Shown here: one piece after another, positions 1 through 8,647 of the stretch | Numbering within the stretch: the stretch's first letter is position 1 | How the letters are laid out: every line of letters begins with the position of its first letter | Assembly: GCA_016178705.1 (NCBI GenBank) | Contig: JACOST010000031.1 | Location: forward strand, 1 to 64,000 | DNA length: 64,000 bases | Direction of reading: 5' to 3' | Origin: Deltaproteobacteria bacterium | GTDB taxonomy: Bacteria > Desulfobacterota > Binatia > HRBIN30 > JACQVA1 | Notes under the pieces: generated by a model | The model's database searches: none | The model's input: the letters and a program-made list of their open reading frames with translations, nothing else | What the model was told of the DNA's origin: nothing | Made by a program: the position numbers and the translations under genes

Positions 1-1767
1 GAGTTCCGCGATGCGAGTCACGTGCGCCTGTCGCTCGGCATCGAGTGTGGCCAAGCGGGCGGTCGACTCGCGCGCGGCGACTTCGGTTGCGGCGCGCTGC
101 TGTTCCAGTTCTTCCCGCGCCGTCGCCAGCTCCCGCTCGGCAGCGGCGCATTGCTGCTGCGCTGTGGCGCGTTCCGCTGTCAGCGCCTGCAGGCGGCCGT
201 TTGCCGCGGCGACCCTCGTCTGTGCGGCCTTGGCCTGAGCGTGCGCCGCTTCGAGTTGTTGCGCCGAGTCAAGACGGGCCGCCGCGAGTGCGATCTCACC
301 GCGGTGCAGTTCCGCCTCGAGCGTTGCGGTGCGGTCGATCAGCTCGCGGTGAATCGCTTCCGATGTCGCGGTCTCCTTTTCAACGGAGCCGAGCTGTTGC
401 TGCAATCCGTGCAGCGCCGCTTCCCGCTGCGACAATTCGACCCGTGCTGTCGTCAGCTCGCGGTCGAGTTCGACGCGTTGTTGTTGGGTGGTGGCTCGCT
501 CCGCTTCCAATTCGGCGATATGCGCGGAGAGCTGCGACTGCTGCGCCTGTAGCCGCTGCGTCCATTCGGCACGAACCAGTTCCTGCTCCGCCGCGTGCTG
601 TGCGGTGGTGGCTTGCCACGCGCTCGCCGCCTGGGCGTGTGAGGTACGGGTCGCGGCGAGGCGATCGATGAGGCCTTGCCGCTCCGCTTCCAGCGATGCC
701 AGGCGGTTGATCTGCTCGTCACCAACCTGGACTTCGCGAGCCAACTGTTGGCGCGCCGCGTCGAGGGTCGAGTGCAAGTCCGCCCGTTCCGCGCTCACTC
801 GACTCAACGTCTGCTCGACGGTTGCCGTATGCGTGCGCAGTTCTACCAATTCCTGGGCGAGATCCGCCTCGCGCGCCGCGGTTGAGTCAGTGACGAAATC
901 GAGCTGAGTGCGCAGATTGGCCAGTGCTGCGTCCAGGGTCGCGAGATGCTGCGCGTCGGTTTCGAGACGCTGCGCGTCGCTGACGTGTTCCTGTGCCCGT
1001 TCCTGCTCGACGCGCTCTAGCTCTGCGGTATAGATGCCGCTTTCGGTCTCCAGATCGGCCAGTCGGCTATGCGCTGCGTCGAGTTGGGCGGTCAGCTCGA
1101 CATTGTCGCGGTGCAACTGTTCAGCTCGGGCGCGGCTGCGTTCCGCCTCCGCTTGCGCTTGGCGGGCGCGTTCCTTCGCGGTCCGGTTTTCGGCCTCCAA
1201 TTGCGCACGCAGCGTCAGCGCGTTGTGGGTCAGGGCATCCATTTGCGCGAGGGCTTCACGCAAATTTGTCTCGGTTGCGGATCGCGTGGGCTCAGCGACA
1301 GGGGCGGGTCGAGGTGCCGTCGTTACCGGCGCTGGTGCCTTCGAAAGAGCGCGTTCTGCGGCTAGGGGGGTCTTGAAGAAGTCGCCGACCGCGGCCTGGC
1401 TCAACACCTTGGCGGCGAGGCTGGTTACGGTCTGTGATTTGAACGGCTTGGTCAGATAGCCAACGACGTTGGGAGCGTCTCGGCACGCCTGCTGGGCCTC
1501 ACCGTCAGGGGCCCCGATCAGTACGATCGGAACCCGTGCAGTGGCGGCATCGGTGGCTAACCGGCGACAGACCTCCGCAGTAGGCATCGTGTGCAAGCTG
1601 GCGTCGAGGAGAATCAGCGCGGGTTTGAACGACTTCGCCAGCGCGAGCGCTTCGCTGCCGTCCGCGGTCGTATTGACCTCATAGCCGGCGAGGTGCAGGA
1701 CGACGTCGAGTGCTTTCCGAATCGTCAGACTGCTGTCGACGCCAAGAATGCGGGGCGCTTCGTCCAT
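1..1767 (-). CDS. Response-regulator receiver domain fused to a very long coiled coil (partial)
   Basis: The frame is open from the ATG at 1767 to the window edge (589 codons), so the C-terminus is missing. Residues 1-115 read as a CheY-like receiver: the phosphoacceptor is Asp55 in ILLDAS and the conserved Lys is Lys107 in YLTKPF. Two switch elements are off: the N-terminal acidic pair is VDSS (only Asp11), and the Thr/Ser of the usual LTA motif is Gly85 in LIGAP. From about residue 160 to the edge the sequence is an uninterrupted Glu/Gln/Ala/Arg/Leu-rich coiled coil. Known receiver-coiled-coil proteins include polarity and motility scaffolds such as FrzS, so a scaffolding role is possible; that is inference. 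The plus-strand frames here are by-products of the high GC content. Confidence 0.8.
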   Translation of the reverse strand, partial: MDEAPRILGVDSSLTIRKALDVVLHLAGYEVNTTADGSEALALAKSFKPALILLDASLHTMPTAEVCRRLATDAATARVPIVLIGAPDGEAQQACRDAPNVVGYLTKPFKSQTVTSLAAKVLSQAAVGDFFKTPLAAERALSKAPAPVTTAPRPAPVAEPTRSATETNLREALAQMDALTHNALTLRAQLEAENRTAKERARQAQAEAERSRARAEQLHRDNVELTAQLDAAHSRLADLETESGIYTAELERVEQERAQEHVSDAQRLETDAQHLATLDAALANLRTQLDFVTDSTAAREADLAQELVELRTHTATVEQTLSRVSAERADLHSTLDAARQQLAREVQVGDEQINRLASLEAERQGLIDRLAATRTSHAQAASAWQATTAQHAAEQELVRAEWTQRLQAQQSQLSAHIAELEAERATTQQQRVELDRELTTARVELSQREAALHGLQQQLGSVEKETATSEAIHRELIDRTATLEAELHRGEIALAAARLDSAQQLEAAHAQAKAAQTRVAAANGRLQALTAERATAQQQCAAAERELATAREELEQQRAATEVAARESTARLATLDAERQAHVTRIAEL

Positions 1768-2094
1768 CGCTGTCGTGTTCCGGTGTTGTTCAGGGATCAG
1801 CCGATACCTACTGGCACCAACATTTCGAACGTCCCTCTCTGCGGAATCGCCGCGGAACCGCTTCCGTCGGTTTGGATAAACGCTGCGGTCCTTCCCTAGC
1901 GCCTCTGATGGCATCACTGCAAGCGGCGAGAGCATCCCGCGAGTGGGTGGGATTGGTAACCGAACATCTGGCCGGATCGAGCCCGTGCAGCCGGGACGGC
2001 CGCACCACAACGAGGGCCTTGGTGTCGCTTTCTGGCGTTGTGGTGCAGGCGTCTCGCCTGCATCTGGCTTCAAGTGGAATCGAAGTGGTTGTGG
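1768..2094. other. Intergenic region between gshB and the receiver gene
   Basis: This 327-base gap separates two minus-strand genes. I see no convincing gene: frames here lack a family match and a ribosome binding site. The only clear structure is the perfect palindrome at 2044-2062, listed separately. The gap suggests that the receiver gene has its own promoter, but none could be assigned. Confidence 0.5.
2044..2062. repeat. Short intergenic palindrome (TGCAGGCG-TCT-CGCCTGCA)
   Basis: Two perfect 8-base arms (tgcaggcg and cgcctgca) flank a 3-base loop. Palindromes of this kind are common dispersed intergenic elements in GC-rich genomes and give spurious peptides containing 'RRDACTT' when translated, as they do here on the minus strand. 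I saw only one copy in this window. It could form a small RNA hairpin downstream of gshB, but no T-run follows. Confidence 0.5.
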
Positions 2095-3012
2095 TCAGCG
2101 CCGGGCTTTGGTTTCGAGGAAGTCCACCAGCTCCTTCTCGATGTGCGTGCCCGAGACGGCGTTGATCTGGCGCGCGGCGGACGGGCTCGTCACGTTGATC
2201 TCGGTGAGGTAGCTGCCGATCACGTCGATGCCGGCCATCCACAGGCCGCGCGCGATCAGCATCGGCGCCACCGCGGCGATGATCTCGTGGTCCCGCGCGG
2301 TGATCGTTGTGGGCGCGACCCGGGCGCCTTGATGGATGTTGGCGAGTTGGTCGGGGTGGCGCGGGATGCGATTCACCGCGCCGAGCACGTCGCCGGCGAG
2401 CAGAAAGATCCGCTTGTCGCCTTCGCTCACGGCGTCGATGAATTGCTGCACCAGGACGAAGCGCCCGCCGGTGTCGATGGGCGAGAGCGCGCCCGCCGGC
2501 AGGATGCGGATGCCGCGGCCACTGCAGTCATCGAGCGGTTTGAGGATCGATCGGCCGTGGTGCGCGACGAAGTCGGCGACCCGCTGCGGATTGTTGGTCA
2601 CCAGCGTCGGCGGCGTAAAGGCCGGAAAGGCGAGCGGCAGAAGCTTCTCGTTCACCGTCCGTAGCGAAACCGGGTCATTGATCACCGGCACCCGGGCCGC
2701 CGCGCATTCGAGGATGAAGGTGGCCGCGAGATAGGCCGCATCTATCGGCGGGTCCTTGCGCATCACCACGAGATCGAGTTCGCCCAAGGCGAGATCGGAT
2801 TGGTTGCCGAGTCGGTAGAACGGCTGCTGCGTCAGATCGAGCGTAATGGTGCGCGCGCCGGCGCGCGCCTGGGTGTCGCTGAGATAGAGATCGTCGATGG
2901 TGCTGATCAGATTCTCGTGACCCCGGCGCGCCGCTTCTTCCATGATCAGGAGCGAGGTCTCGGTCTCGAGGTTGAGGTTCGCGAGCGGATCGATGACGTA
3001 CAAAATGCGCAT
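2095..3012 (-). CDS. gshB: Glutathione synthetase (ATP-grasp)
   Basis: GshB catalyses ATP-dependent ligation of glycine to gamma-glutamylcysteine in the cytoplasm, the second step of glutathione synthesis. The 305-residue product is close to the usual length of about 315. It begins with the family's MRILYVIDPL strand and contains the RKDPP motif (about residues 85-90), the ATP-grasp segment SILKPLDDCSGRGI and the metal-binding end AGIDVIGSYLTEINVTSP. The ATG at 3012 opens directly into the conserved first strand, so the start is secure. No gshA is visible nearby. The gene stands alone between intergenic regions, upstream of the receiver/coiled-coil gene on the same strand. Confidence 0.95.
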   Translation of the reverse strand: MRILYVIDPLANLNLETETSLLIMEEAARRGHENLISTIDDLYLSDTQARAGARTITLDLTQQPFYRLGNQSDLALGELDLVVMRKDPPIDAAYLAATFILECAAARVPVINDPVSLRTVNEKLLPLAFPAFTPPTLVTNNPQRVADFVAHHGRSILKPLDDCSGRGIRILPAGALSPIDTGGRFVLVQQFIDAVSEGDKRIFLLAGDVLGAVNRIPRHPDQLANIHQGARVAPTTITARDHEIIAAVAPMLIARGLWMAGIDVIGSYLTEINVTSPSAARQINAVSGTHIEKELVDFLETKARR

Positions 3013-3346
3013 CGCGGCGGATTGTAGGCGATGAGCGCGCGAATCGAAAGGCGGCGAAGAGAAAGCCCTCCACGGCTTTGTGCAAGCAGGCCCTCGATAC
3101 GATCGCTTCGCGATCTACTCGGGCAAACGGACTTTGGAATAGCGTGAAGAGTAGCCGCTTCCCCGAGTAGTCGTCCTGAGAGTAGAAGCCGGAGGCTTCG
3201 TATCGAAGGGCGGCGTATCAAGGGGCGACTGTTGGTGCAAAGTCGCCGACCGCAGACGCGGAAGACGCTGGGACGTTCTGAGCGATACGCTCGTCCGCTT
3301 GCTCCGTAGGCGCAACTCTCCGATAATCCCGCGCCAATCGAGGCGA
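3013..3346. other. Divergent intergenic region holding a dispersed repeat
   Basis: The region separates gshB (minus) from the kinase gene (plus). It contains no supported gene. About 3085-3230 consists of a repeat-like block described separately; the rest shows no recognisable promoter. Confidence 0.5.
3085..3230. repeat. Dispersed intergenic repeat with inverted segments
   Basis: The segment carries inverted-type pieces: tctactcggg near 3113 and ccgagtagtc near 3163, and ctcgatacg near 3094 and cgtatcgaag near 3198. Two words, ctactcgggcaa (3115-3126) and aacggacttt (3126-3135), recur in permuted order at 41180-41224, beside the 3' end of an unrelated gene. This fits a family of short palindromic intergenic repeats. 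No transposase is present. Confidence 0.5.
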
Positions 3347-4516
3347 ATGATGGCGCGACAGACCGTGTTGGTGGTCGATGACGAGCCGGCGAGTGTGCGG
3401 ACCGTGCAGCGGACGCTGGCGGACCAGTGTCAGGTGCTGACGGCGGGTAGCGGGCCGGAGGGTTTGCGGCTGCTCGAATCCGAATCTGTCGCATTGATCA
3501 TCGCCGATCATCGCATGCCCGAGATGACCGGGACCGAGTTCTTGGCGCGCAGCGCCACGCTGCATCCCGACGCGATCCGCGTGTTGCTGACGGGCTACAC
3601 TGACATTGATACGGTGGTGGGCGCCATCAATACCGGCCAAGTCTACTATTATCTGACCAAGCCATGGGAGGCGCGCGAGCTGCAGTTGGTGGTGCAGCGA
3701 GGCCTCGAACGTTACGAAGCCGAGCAGGAGCGGCGGCGGCTGTTGCGCGAACTCGAGCAGGCGTGCGGGCGCGCGCGTCGCGAAGCGGAACAAAAGGGTC
3801 GGCTGCTCACCATGGCGGCGCACGAACTCGGTACGCCGTTGCACGTGCTGCTCAATGCACTCGATCTGCTGAGTATGCTCGACCTGCCCGCGAGCGCGGA
3901 GCCATGGCTGCGCACGGCGCAGCGCAACACCGACTGGTTAGCGCGCGGGCTGGCGCAGATGAGTACCGCCGCGCGGGCGCGGAACGATGGATTGCGGCTG
4001 CGGCCGGCACTAGTGCAGCTCGCGGGGCTGTGGACGAGTGTTTGCGATGAGCTACGCGCGCACATGAGCACGCGCGCGCTCACGCTGACGGCGCAAGTGG
4101 CCGACGGCTTGCCGACCATCGAAGCGGACGCAACGTGGCTGCATCATGCTGTGATGGGTGTCGTCTCGAATGCGATTCGCTTCACTCCCGATGGCGGTAG
4201 CGTGACGATCACGGCCGCGGCGGCCACGGATCGGGTGACGCTGTCGGTGCGCGACACCGGCATCGGCATCGATCCCGTCCACGTTGAGGACATCTTCGAG
4301 CCGTTCTCGGCGGCCGGCGGCGATCCGTTTCTGCATGCGTCGGGATCGCTGGCGTTTGGCGCGCGCGGACTCGGTTTGGGTCTGGCGATCGCGCGGGCGA
4401 TCGTGACGCTGCACGGCGGGACGATCTCGGTGGTGAGCACGCCGCGGGTGGGGAGTTGCTTCACCATCGAACTGCCGCTGCGGTTCAAAGCTGTGCCGGT
4501 CGAGCGAATGAAGTAG
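3347..4516 (+). CDS. Receiver-first hybrid sensor histidine kinase
   Basis: A cytoplasmic two-component protein of about 389 residues with its receiver at the N-terminus, unlike most hybrid kinases. Counting from the second of two consecutive ATGs (3350), the receiver covers residues 1-120 with acidic pair Asp10/Asp11, phosphoacceptor Asp53 in IIADHRMP, Thr81 in LTGYTD and Lys104 in YLTKPW. A short coiled coil leads to the HisKA helix with His158 in AAHELGTP, where the usual Arg of HELRTP is Gly. The ATPase domain shows VSNAIRFTPDGG (N box), DTGIGI (G1) and GLGLAIARA (G2). There is no membrane segment. The start at 3347 or 3350 follows a CGAGG-type ribosome binding site; an upstream TTG at 3299 is in frame but unsupported. 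Confidence 0.9.
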   Translation: MMARQTVLVVDDEPASVRTVQRTLADQCQVLTAGSGPEGLRLLESESVALIIADHRMPEMTGTEFLARSATLHPDAIRVLLTGYTDIDTVVGAINTGQVYYYLTKPWEARELQLVVQRGLERYEAEQERRRLLRELEQACGRARREAEQKGRLLTMAAHELGTPLHVLLNALDLLSMLDLPASAEPWLRTAQRNTDWLARGLAQMSTAARARNDGLRLRPALVQLAGLWTSVCDELRAHMSTRALTLTAQVADGLPTIEADATWLHHAVMGVVSNAIRFTPDGGSVTITAAAATDRVTLSVRDTGIGIDPVHVEDIFEPFSAAGGDPFLHASGSLAFGARGLGLGLAIARAIVTLHGGTISVVSTPRVGSCFTIELPLRFKAVPVERMK

Positions 4517-4525
4517 GATGCCGGC

Positions 4526-4849
4526 ATGATCCGTGAGGCGACCAAACGATCCGAAGCGCCGGAGGCGGGCGCGGATGCTCGCTGCACGCACTGTGGCCGG
4601 GTCGTGCGGGAAACCATCCACACGCGCTCGTGCTACCGCGTGGACTACTACGAATTGCACACCGGGCCGGTAGAGGAGTCGACCTTCCGGCGGAGCGAAG
4701 ATGGTCCACTGCACGTTTACCAGCGATTGCTGGCGCCCGAGTTGGTGATCACCTGCGCGGATTGTTACCGTGAGCCGGCGATACAGGATGAACGCGAGCG
4801 CCGCTTTCGGCCGGAAGTCGCCGCCGTGGCGGAAGAGGCCTCCGCATGA
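4526..4849 (+). CDS. Small protein with two CxxC pairs, unknown function
   Basis: The 107-residue product has CTHCGR near residue 20 and CADC near residue 77, a spacing that could bind one zinc ion or hold redox cysteines. No family was recognised. The ATG at 4526 follows the kinase stop by nine bases, and the stop overlaps the next start (ATGA at 4846), so translation is probably coupled in a kinase, CxxC protein, DUF493 operon. The middle is Tyr- and charge-rich, with no signal peptide or membrane segment. Confidence 0.75.
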   Translation: MIREATKRSEAPEAGADARCTHCGRVVRETIHTRSCYRVDYYELHTGPVEESTFRRSEDGPLHVYQRLLAPELVITCADCYREPAIQDERERRFRPEVAAVAEEASA

Positions 4850-5109
4850 AGGACGACGCGGCGCTCGAACTTCCGGACTTCCACACCTTCAAGGTCTTCG
4901 GCCGTCGCAGCGAGGAGTTCTCAGAGCAGGTGCGCGCCACCATCGCCGCCACGGTCGGGCCGATCCCACTGGACAGCATGAAGATCCGCGCCAGCGCCCA
5001 GGGCCGGTACGTGTGCGTCTCGATCACGACCTTCGTCCACAGCCGTGAGCAACTCGAACGCGTCTACGCGGACCTGCGCTCGCAGACAGACATGCTGCTC
5101 TTCCTCTGA
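4846..5109 (+). CDS. DUF493 / YbeD-like protein
   Basis: An 87-residue protein matching the YbeD/DUF493 pattern: an N-terminal FHTFKVFG strand, a helix beginning EEFSEQVRATI, a second strand SMKIRASAQGRYVCVSITT, a helix with REQLERVYADL and a C-terminal DMLLFL. The fold is ACT-like. In other bacteria DUF493 genes often neighbour lipoate or other housekeeping genes and are thought to be regulatory; the exact role is unknown. The gene overlaps the preceding stop by four bases. Confidence 0.85.
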   Translation: MKDDAALELPDFHTFKVFGRRSEEFSEQVRATIAATVGPIPLDSMKIRASAQGRYVCVSITTFVHSREQLERVYADLRSQTDMLLFL

Positions 5110-5162
5110 TGATCGAGCGCTGATGGTCGAGCGTTGATGGTTGAGATGGATTGCGAGGGCGC

Positions 5163-6020
5163 ATGAGGCGAGTGAAGCCGGCGCACCTGGCCGGCACCTG
5201 GTACGAAAGCAGCGCCGAGCGGTTGCGTGATCAAACCGATGCACTGCTCGCGGCTGCGGCGCCCGCGGTTGCGCCGGTTCGCGTGGCGGGGATCACAGTG
5301 CCGCACGCGGCCTATCGTTATTCGGGCGCGGTCGCGGCGACGGCCTATCGCCTGGTCCAAGGCGGTCCGTATCGGCGCGCGGTGATCGTGGCGCCGAGTC
5401 ATCGAACGCTCCTGCCCGGCGCCGCGATGCTCGACGTCGACGCCTTCAGCACGCCACTGGGCGAAGTGCCGGTGGATACCGATGCGCTTGGGCTGCTCGG
5501 CGGACACGCGTTGGTGCGGCGTGATCCCGAGCCGTTTGCGGTCGAGCATTCAATCGAGGTCCAACTGCCCTTGCTCCAACGTGTGTTGCCGGCGGTGGCG
5601 GTGGTTCCGCTGCTGCTCGGTGGGCTCGACCCTGATGAGGTGGACGAGTTCGGCTGCCTGCTCGAGTGCCTTGCTGGACCCGCGACGCTGTTCATCGTCA
5701 GTACCGACTTTGCCCACTACGGGGCGAAGTTCGATTACCTGCCGTTTGCGCCGTGCGATGCGGAGGCGGTGCGGACGGGTTTGCGGCAGCTCGACATGGG
5801 CGCCATCGATCGCGTCGTCGCCGGCGATCTCGCGGGCTTTCAACGCTATGTCGCCGATACCGCGATCACCATTTGCGGGCAGATTCCGATGGCGGTGTTT
5901 CTCGCATGGAACGGCGCGCAGCGGCGTGGCACGTTGCTGCGCTACGCCACGTCGCTCGATGTCACCGGCGACTACCAGCACTCGGTGAGTTACGCGGCGA
6001 TCGTGTTTGGCACGCCGTGA
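5163..6020 (+). CDS. MEMO1-family protein (AmmeMemoRadiSam system protein B type)
   Basis: The 285-residue product shows the MEMO family landmarks: an N-terminal HLAGTWYES, ITVPHAAYRYSG with its conserved His, a VAPSH turn, EHSIEVQLPLLQ, and VSTDFAHYG with its conserved Asp-Phe-Ala-His. The fold resembles LigB-type dioxygenases, but the biochemical activity in bacteria is unsettled. Most bacterial copies belong to the three-part AmmeMemoRadiSam system; no AMMECR1-like or radical-SAM partner is visible here, so this copy may act alone or with distant partners. The ATG at 5163 follows GAGGGC at 5155-5160; the in-frame TTG at 5151 is less likely. Confidence 0.9.
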   Translation: MRRVKPAHLAGTWYESSAERLRDQTDALLAAAAPAVAPVRVAGITVPHAAYRYSGAVAATAYRLVQGGPYRRAVIVAPSHRTLLPGAAMLDVDAFSTPLGEVPVDTDALGLLGGHALVRRDPEPFAVEHSIEVQLPLLQRVLPAVAVVPLLLGGLDPDEVDEFGCLLECLAGPATLFIVSTDFAHYGAKFDYLPFAPCDAEAVRTGLRQLDMGAIDRVVAGDLAGFQRYVADTAITICGQIPMAVFLAWNGAQRRGTLLRYATSLDVTGDYQHSVSYAAIVFGTP

Positions 6021-6087
6021 CCCGGGTGAGATCGCGCGTTGTTGCTCCCCGCGGGCTGGGATATAAGCCGCGGCGGGATACCAGCGC

Positions 6088-8502
6088 ATGACCGTCACAG
6101 CGACAGAAGCCACAGCGGCCGCACGGCCGGTTCGCCGCACCAGCGGACGCAACTGGGGGCTGTTGCTGATCGAAGACGTCGGCACCGTGATCGCCCACGC
6201 GCAGGATGTGCGTGCATCGCTGCGTGAGATCGTGGAGCTGCTCGCGGATCGGCTCGACATGGAGGTGTGCTCCCTCTACGTCTACGATGCGCCCCACCGC
6301 CAATTGGTATTGGCCGCCACCAAGGGCCTCGACCCGGGGTCGGTGGGCAAGGTCACGATGCGGGTCGACGAAGGACTGACCGGCTACGCCATCGAGAAAA
6401 TGGAGCCGGTGATGGCCGTCGATGCGCTGGCGCACCCGCGGTACAAGTATTTTCCGGAAACCGGCGAAGAGCGCTACCACTCGTTCATGGGGGTGCCGGT
6501 GATCGACAAGCGCGAGCCGCTCGGCGTGTTGGTGGTGCAGACGTCGCGCCGGCGGCGTTTCACGCGCGATCAAATTCGGTTGCTCAAGGCGATTACGGTG
6601 CCGGTGAGTGGGCTGCTGGTCCGCGCGCAGCTCCAGGAGAGTTTGCGCACCAAGGAAGAGGAGCGGCGCTCAGCCCACGACCGCATGGTCGAAGTGACCC
6701 AGCGCTTGCAGGCCTACGAGCGGGTTGAGGCGCCCGTCCGCGCACCGGGGGCACCGGGACGCTTGTCGGGGCTGGGTGCGTCGCCCGGCTTCGGGATCGG
6801 CCGCGCACATTTGCTGACTCCCATCGTGAGTTTCGCCGCGCTGCCGGCGCGGCGAAAGGGATCGGCGAAGCGGGAGTTGACGCGCCTGCGCAGCGCGATC
6901 GATCACTCGATTGAAGAGATTGCCCGCCTCGGACGGCGGGTCGCGGTCACGTTACCCGAGTTCGACGCCGCGATCTTCGAAGCCCAGGGCATGCTGCTGA
7001 CCGATCCGCACTTGATTGGTCGTCTCGAAGCCTTGATCCAGGCCGGCGACAGCGCCGAGCACGCGCTCGAACAGGTCATCGGGAACATGCTTGCGGAGTT
7101 CACCCGACTCGACGACGCGTACATGCGCGATCGGGTCACCGACATCAAGGACATCGGCCAACGGGTGCTGCGCAATCTCTTGGGCGTCACCGAGCGCCAC
7201 ACCCCGGCCACGAGTACGTTTGTGGTGGTGGCGCATGAGTTGACACTATCGGACTTGTCGATGCTGGAGCAGCAGGGGCTCAAAGGTATCGTGCTGGCCA
7301 CCGGCGGCGTGACCTCGCACGCGTCGATTCTGGCCAAGTCACTCGAGATCGCGACGGTGGTCGGCGTCGGGCATCTCGCCGAGACTCTGCGCGAGGGCGA
7401 TCAACTGATTGTCGATGGCAACGCCGGCACGGTGTATGTGAATCCGCCCGCTGACATCGTGCGCGAGTACGAGCGCCTCGGGCGCGAGTATCGGGCATTC
7501 AATCGCGAGTTGGAGACCTTGCGGGAGCTGCCGGCGATGACGCGCGACGGACATCAGATCGCGCTCACCGCCAACGTCGGGTTGCTCGGCGATTTGGTCC
7601 TGGCGCTTCACCATGGAGCCGAGGGCGTGGGGCTGTATCGCACGGAGTTCCCGTTCATGTCGCACCGCGACTTCTTGACCGAAGACGAACAGGTGGAACT
7701 CTATCGCCTTATGCTGCAACGGCTGGAGGGACGGCCGATCGCGATTCGCACGCTCGACATGGGTGCCGACAAGTATCCGTCGTACTTGCGACTGCCGCGC
7801 GAGGACAATCCGTTTCTCGGCTGGCGCTCGATTCGCATCTCACTCGAGATGCCGGAGATCTTCAGCGTGCAGTTGCGGGCGATTTTGCGCGCCAGTGCGT
7901 ACGGCGACGTGCGCATTCTGTTTCCGATGATCTCCGGGCTCGAGGAGATCCGACGCGTCAAGGAGTTGCTGGGGCAAGCGCAGGACGACGTGCGGCGCGA
8001 GGGCCACGCGTTCAACGAGAACATGGCGATCGGGGTGATGATCGAGGTACCTTCGGCGGTGCGCCTGGCGCCCTTGCTCAGTCAGGAAGTCGACTTTCTC
8101 AGTATCGGCACCAACGATTTGATTCAGTACCTGCTGGCGGTCGACCGCAACAACCCCAAGGTGGCGCCGCTCTATGAGCCGCTGCACCCGGCGGTACTGC
8201 GGGCCATTGCCGATACCGTGGCGGCGGCCAAGGCGGCCGGAAAACGGGTGACCATCTGCGGCGAGATGGCCGCCGACCCAGCCTGCACATTGATGCTGAT
8301 CGGGTTGGGGCTCGATGGCCTCAGCATGGGCCCGTTCTTCATCCCGGTGATCAAGCGCCTCATCCGCTCGGTCGATCTGAGCCGCGCCCGCCAACTGGCG
8401 GCGGAGTTGCTCACCCTCGCAACCGTGAAAGAGATCAAAGGATGTCTCTTCGAGGGCATGCGCTCGCTGGGCGTTATCGACTTCATGGACATGTATCACT
8501 GA
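6088..8502 (+). CDS. ptsP: GAF-domain phosphoenolpyruvate-protein phosphotransferase (enzyme I-Ntr)
   Basis: PtsP takes phosphate from phosphoenolpyruvate and passes it to a HPr-like protein, feeding the regulatory nitrogen PTS rather than sugar uptake. Order of parts in 804 residues: a GAF domain (about 20-165, with DMEVCSLYVYD and EGLTGYAIE), a linker helix, the enzyme I N-domain (about 220-440) with phosphorylated His411 in GGVTSHASI, and the PEP-binding barrel with GLYRTEFPFM, RTLDMGADK, NPFLGWRS, SIGTNDLIQY and catalytic Cys724 in ICGEMA. All key residues are present. No HPr or EIIA gene is in the window. The ATG at 6088 gives the full GAF domain. Confidence 0.96.
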   Translation: MTVTATEATAAARPVRRTSGRNWGLLLIEDVGTVIAHAQDVRASLREIVELLADRLDMEVCSLYVYDAPHRQLVLAATKGLDPGSVGKVTMRVDEGLTGYAIEKMEPVMAVDALAHPRYKYFPETGEERYHSFMGVPVIDKREPLGVLVVQTSRRRRFTRDQIRLLKAITVPVSGLLVRAQLQESLRTKEEERRSAHDRMVEVTQRLQAYERVEAPVRAPGAPGRLSGLGASPGFGIGRAHLLTPIVSFAALPARRKGSAKRELTRLRSAIDHSIEEIARLGRRVAVTLPEFDAAIFEAQGMLLTDPHLIGRLEALIQAGDSAEHALEQVIGNMLAEFTRLDDAYMRDRVTDIKDIGQRVLRNLLGVTERHTPATSTFVVVAHELTLSDLSMLEQQGLKGIVLATGGVTSHASILAKSLEIATVVGVGHLAETLREGDQLIVDGNAGTVYVNPPADIVREYERLGREYRAFNRELETLRELPAMTRDGHQIALTANVGLLGDLVLALHHGAEGVGLYRTEFPFMSHRDFLTEDEQVELYRLMLQRLEGRPIAIRTLDMGADKYPSYLRLPREDNPFLGWRSIRISLEMPEIFSVQLRAILRASAYGDVRILFPMISGLEEIRRVKELLGQAQDDVRREGHAFNENMAIGVMIEVPSAVRLAPLLSQEVDFLSIGTNDLIQYLLAVDRNNPKVAPLYEPLHPAVLRAIADTVAAAKAAGKRVTICGEMAADPACTLMLIGLGLDGLSMGPFFIPVIKRLIRSVDLSRARQLAAELLTLATVKEIKGCLFEGMRSLGVIDFMDMYH

Positions 8503-8581
8503 CGCGCGCGCGGTGCGTGTGATCGGGCGACCCGTGAGCCGTACTGGACAAGCTGCGCCGGTTCGTCATAGAGAGACGGGC

Positions 8582-8636
8582 GCAAGCCGGCGGCGAGCGG
8601 GCAAACCGGTGTCGAGCGGGGCAAGCCGGCGGTGGA
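8582..8636. repeat. Three near-identical 19-20 base tandem units
   Basis: Units start at 8582, 8601 and 8621 and share the pattern gca-a-ccgg-g-cgagcgg. They lie just upstream of the ribosome binding site of the next gene. An in-frame GTG at 8513 would translate them, but the better start at 8648 leaves them non-coding. Confidence 0.5.
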
Positions 8637-8647
8637 AGGAGACAGGG

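Noticed and set aside
11-907. Several plus-strand open frames rich in Arg, Ala and Ser
   Set aside because: They overlap the minus-strand receiver/coiled-coil gene, whose frame is continuous and shows clear domains. The plus-strand frames are a side effect of regular codon use and high GC.
1808-2242. Minus-strand open frame across the intergenic palindrome
   Set aside because: It overlaps gshB and includes the RRDACTT-type peptide generated by the palindrome. No ribosome binding site or family was found.
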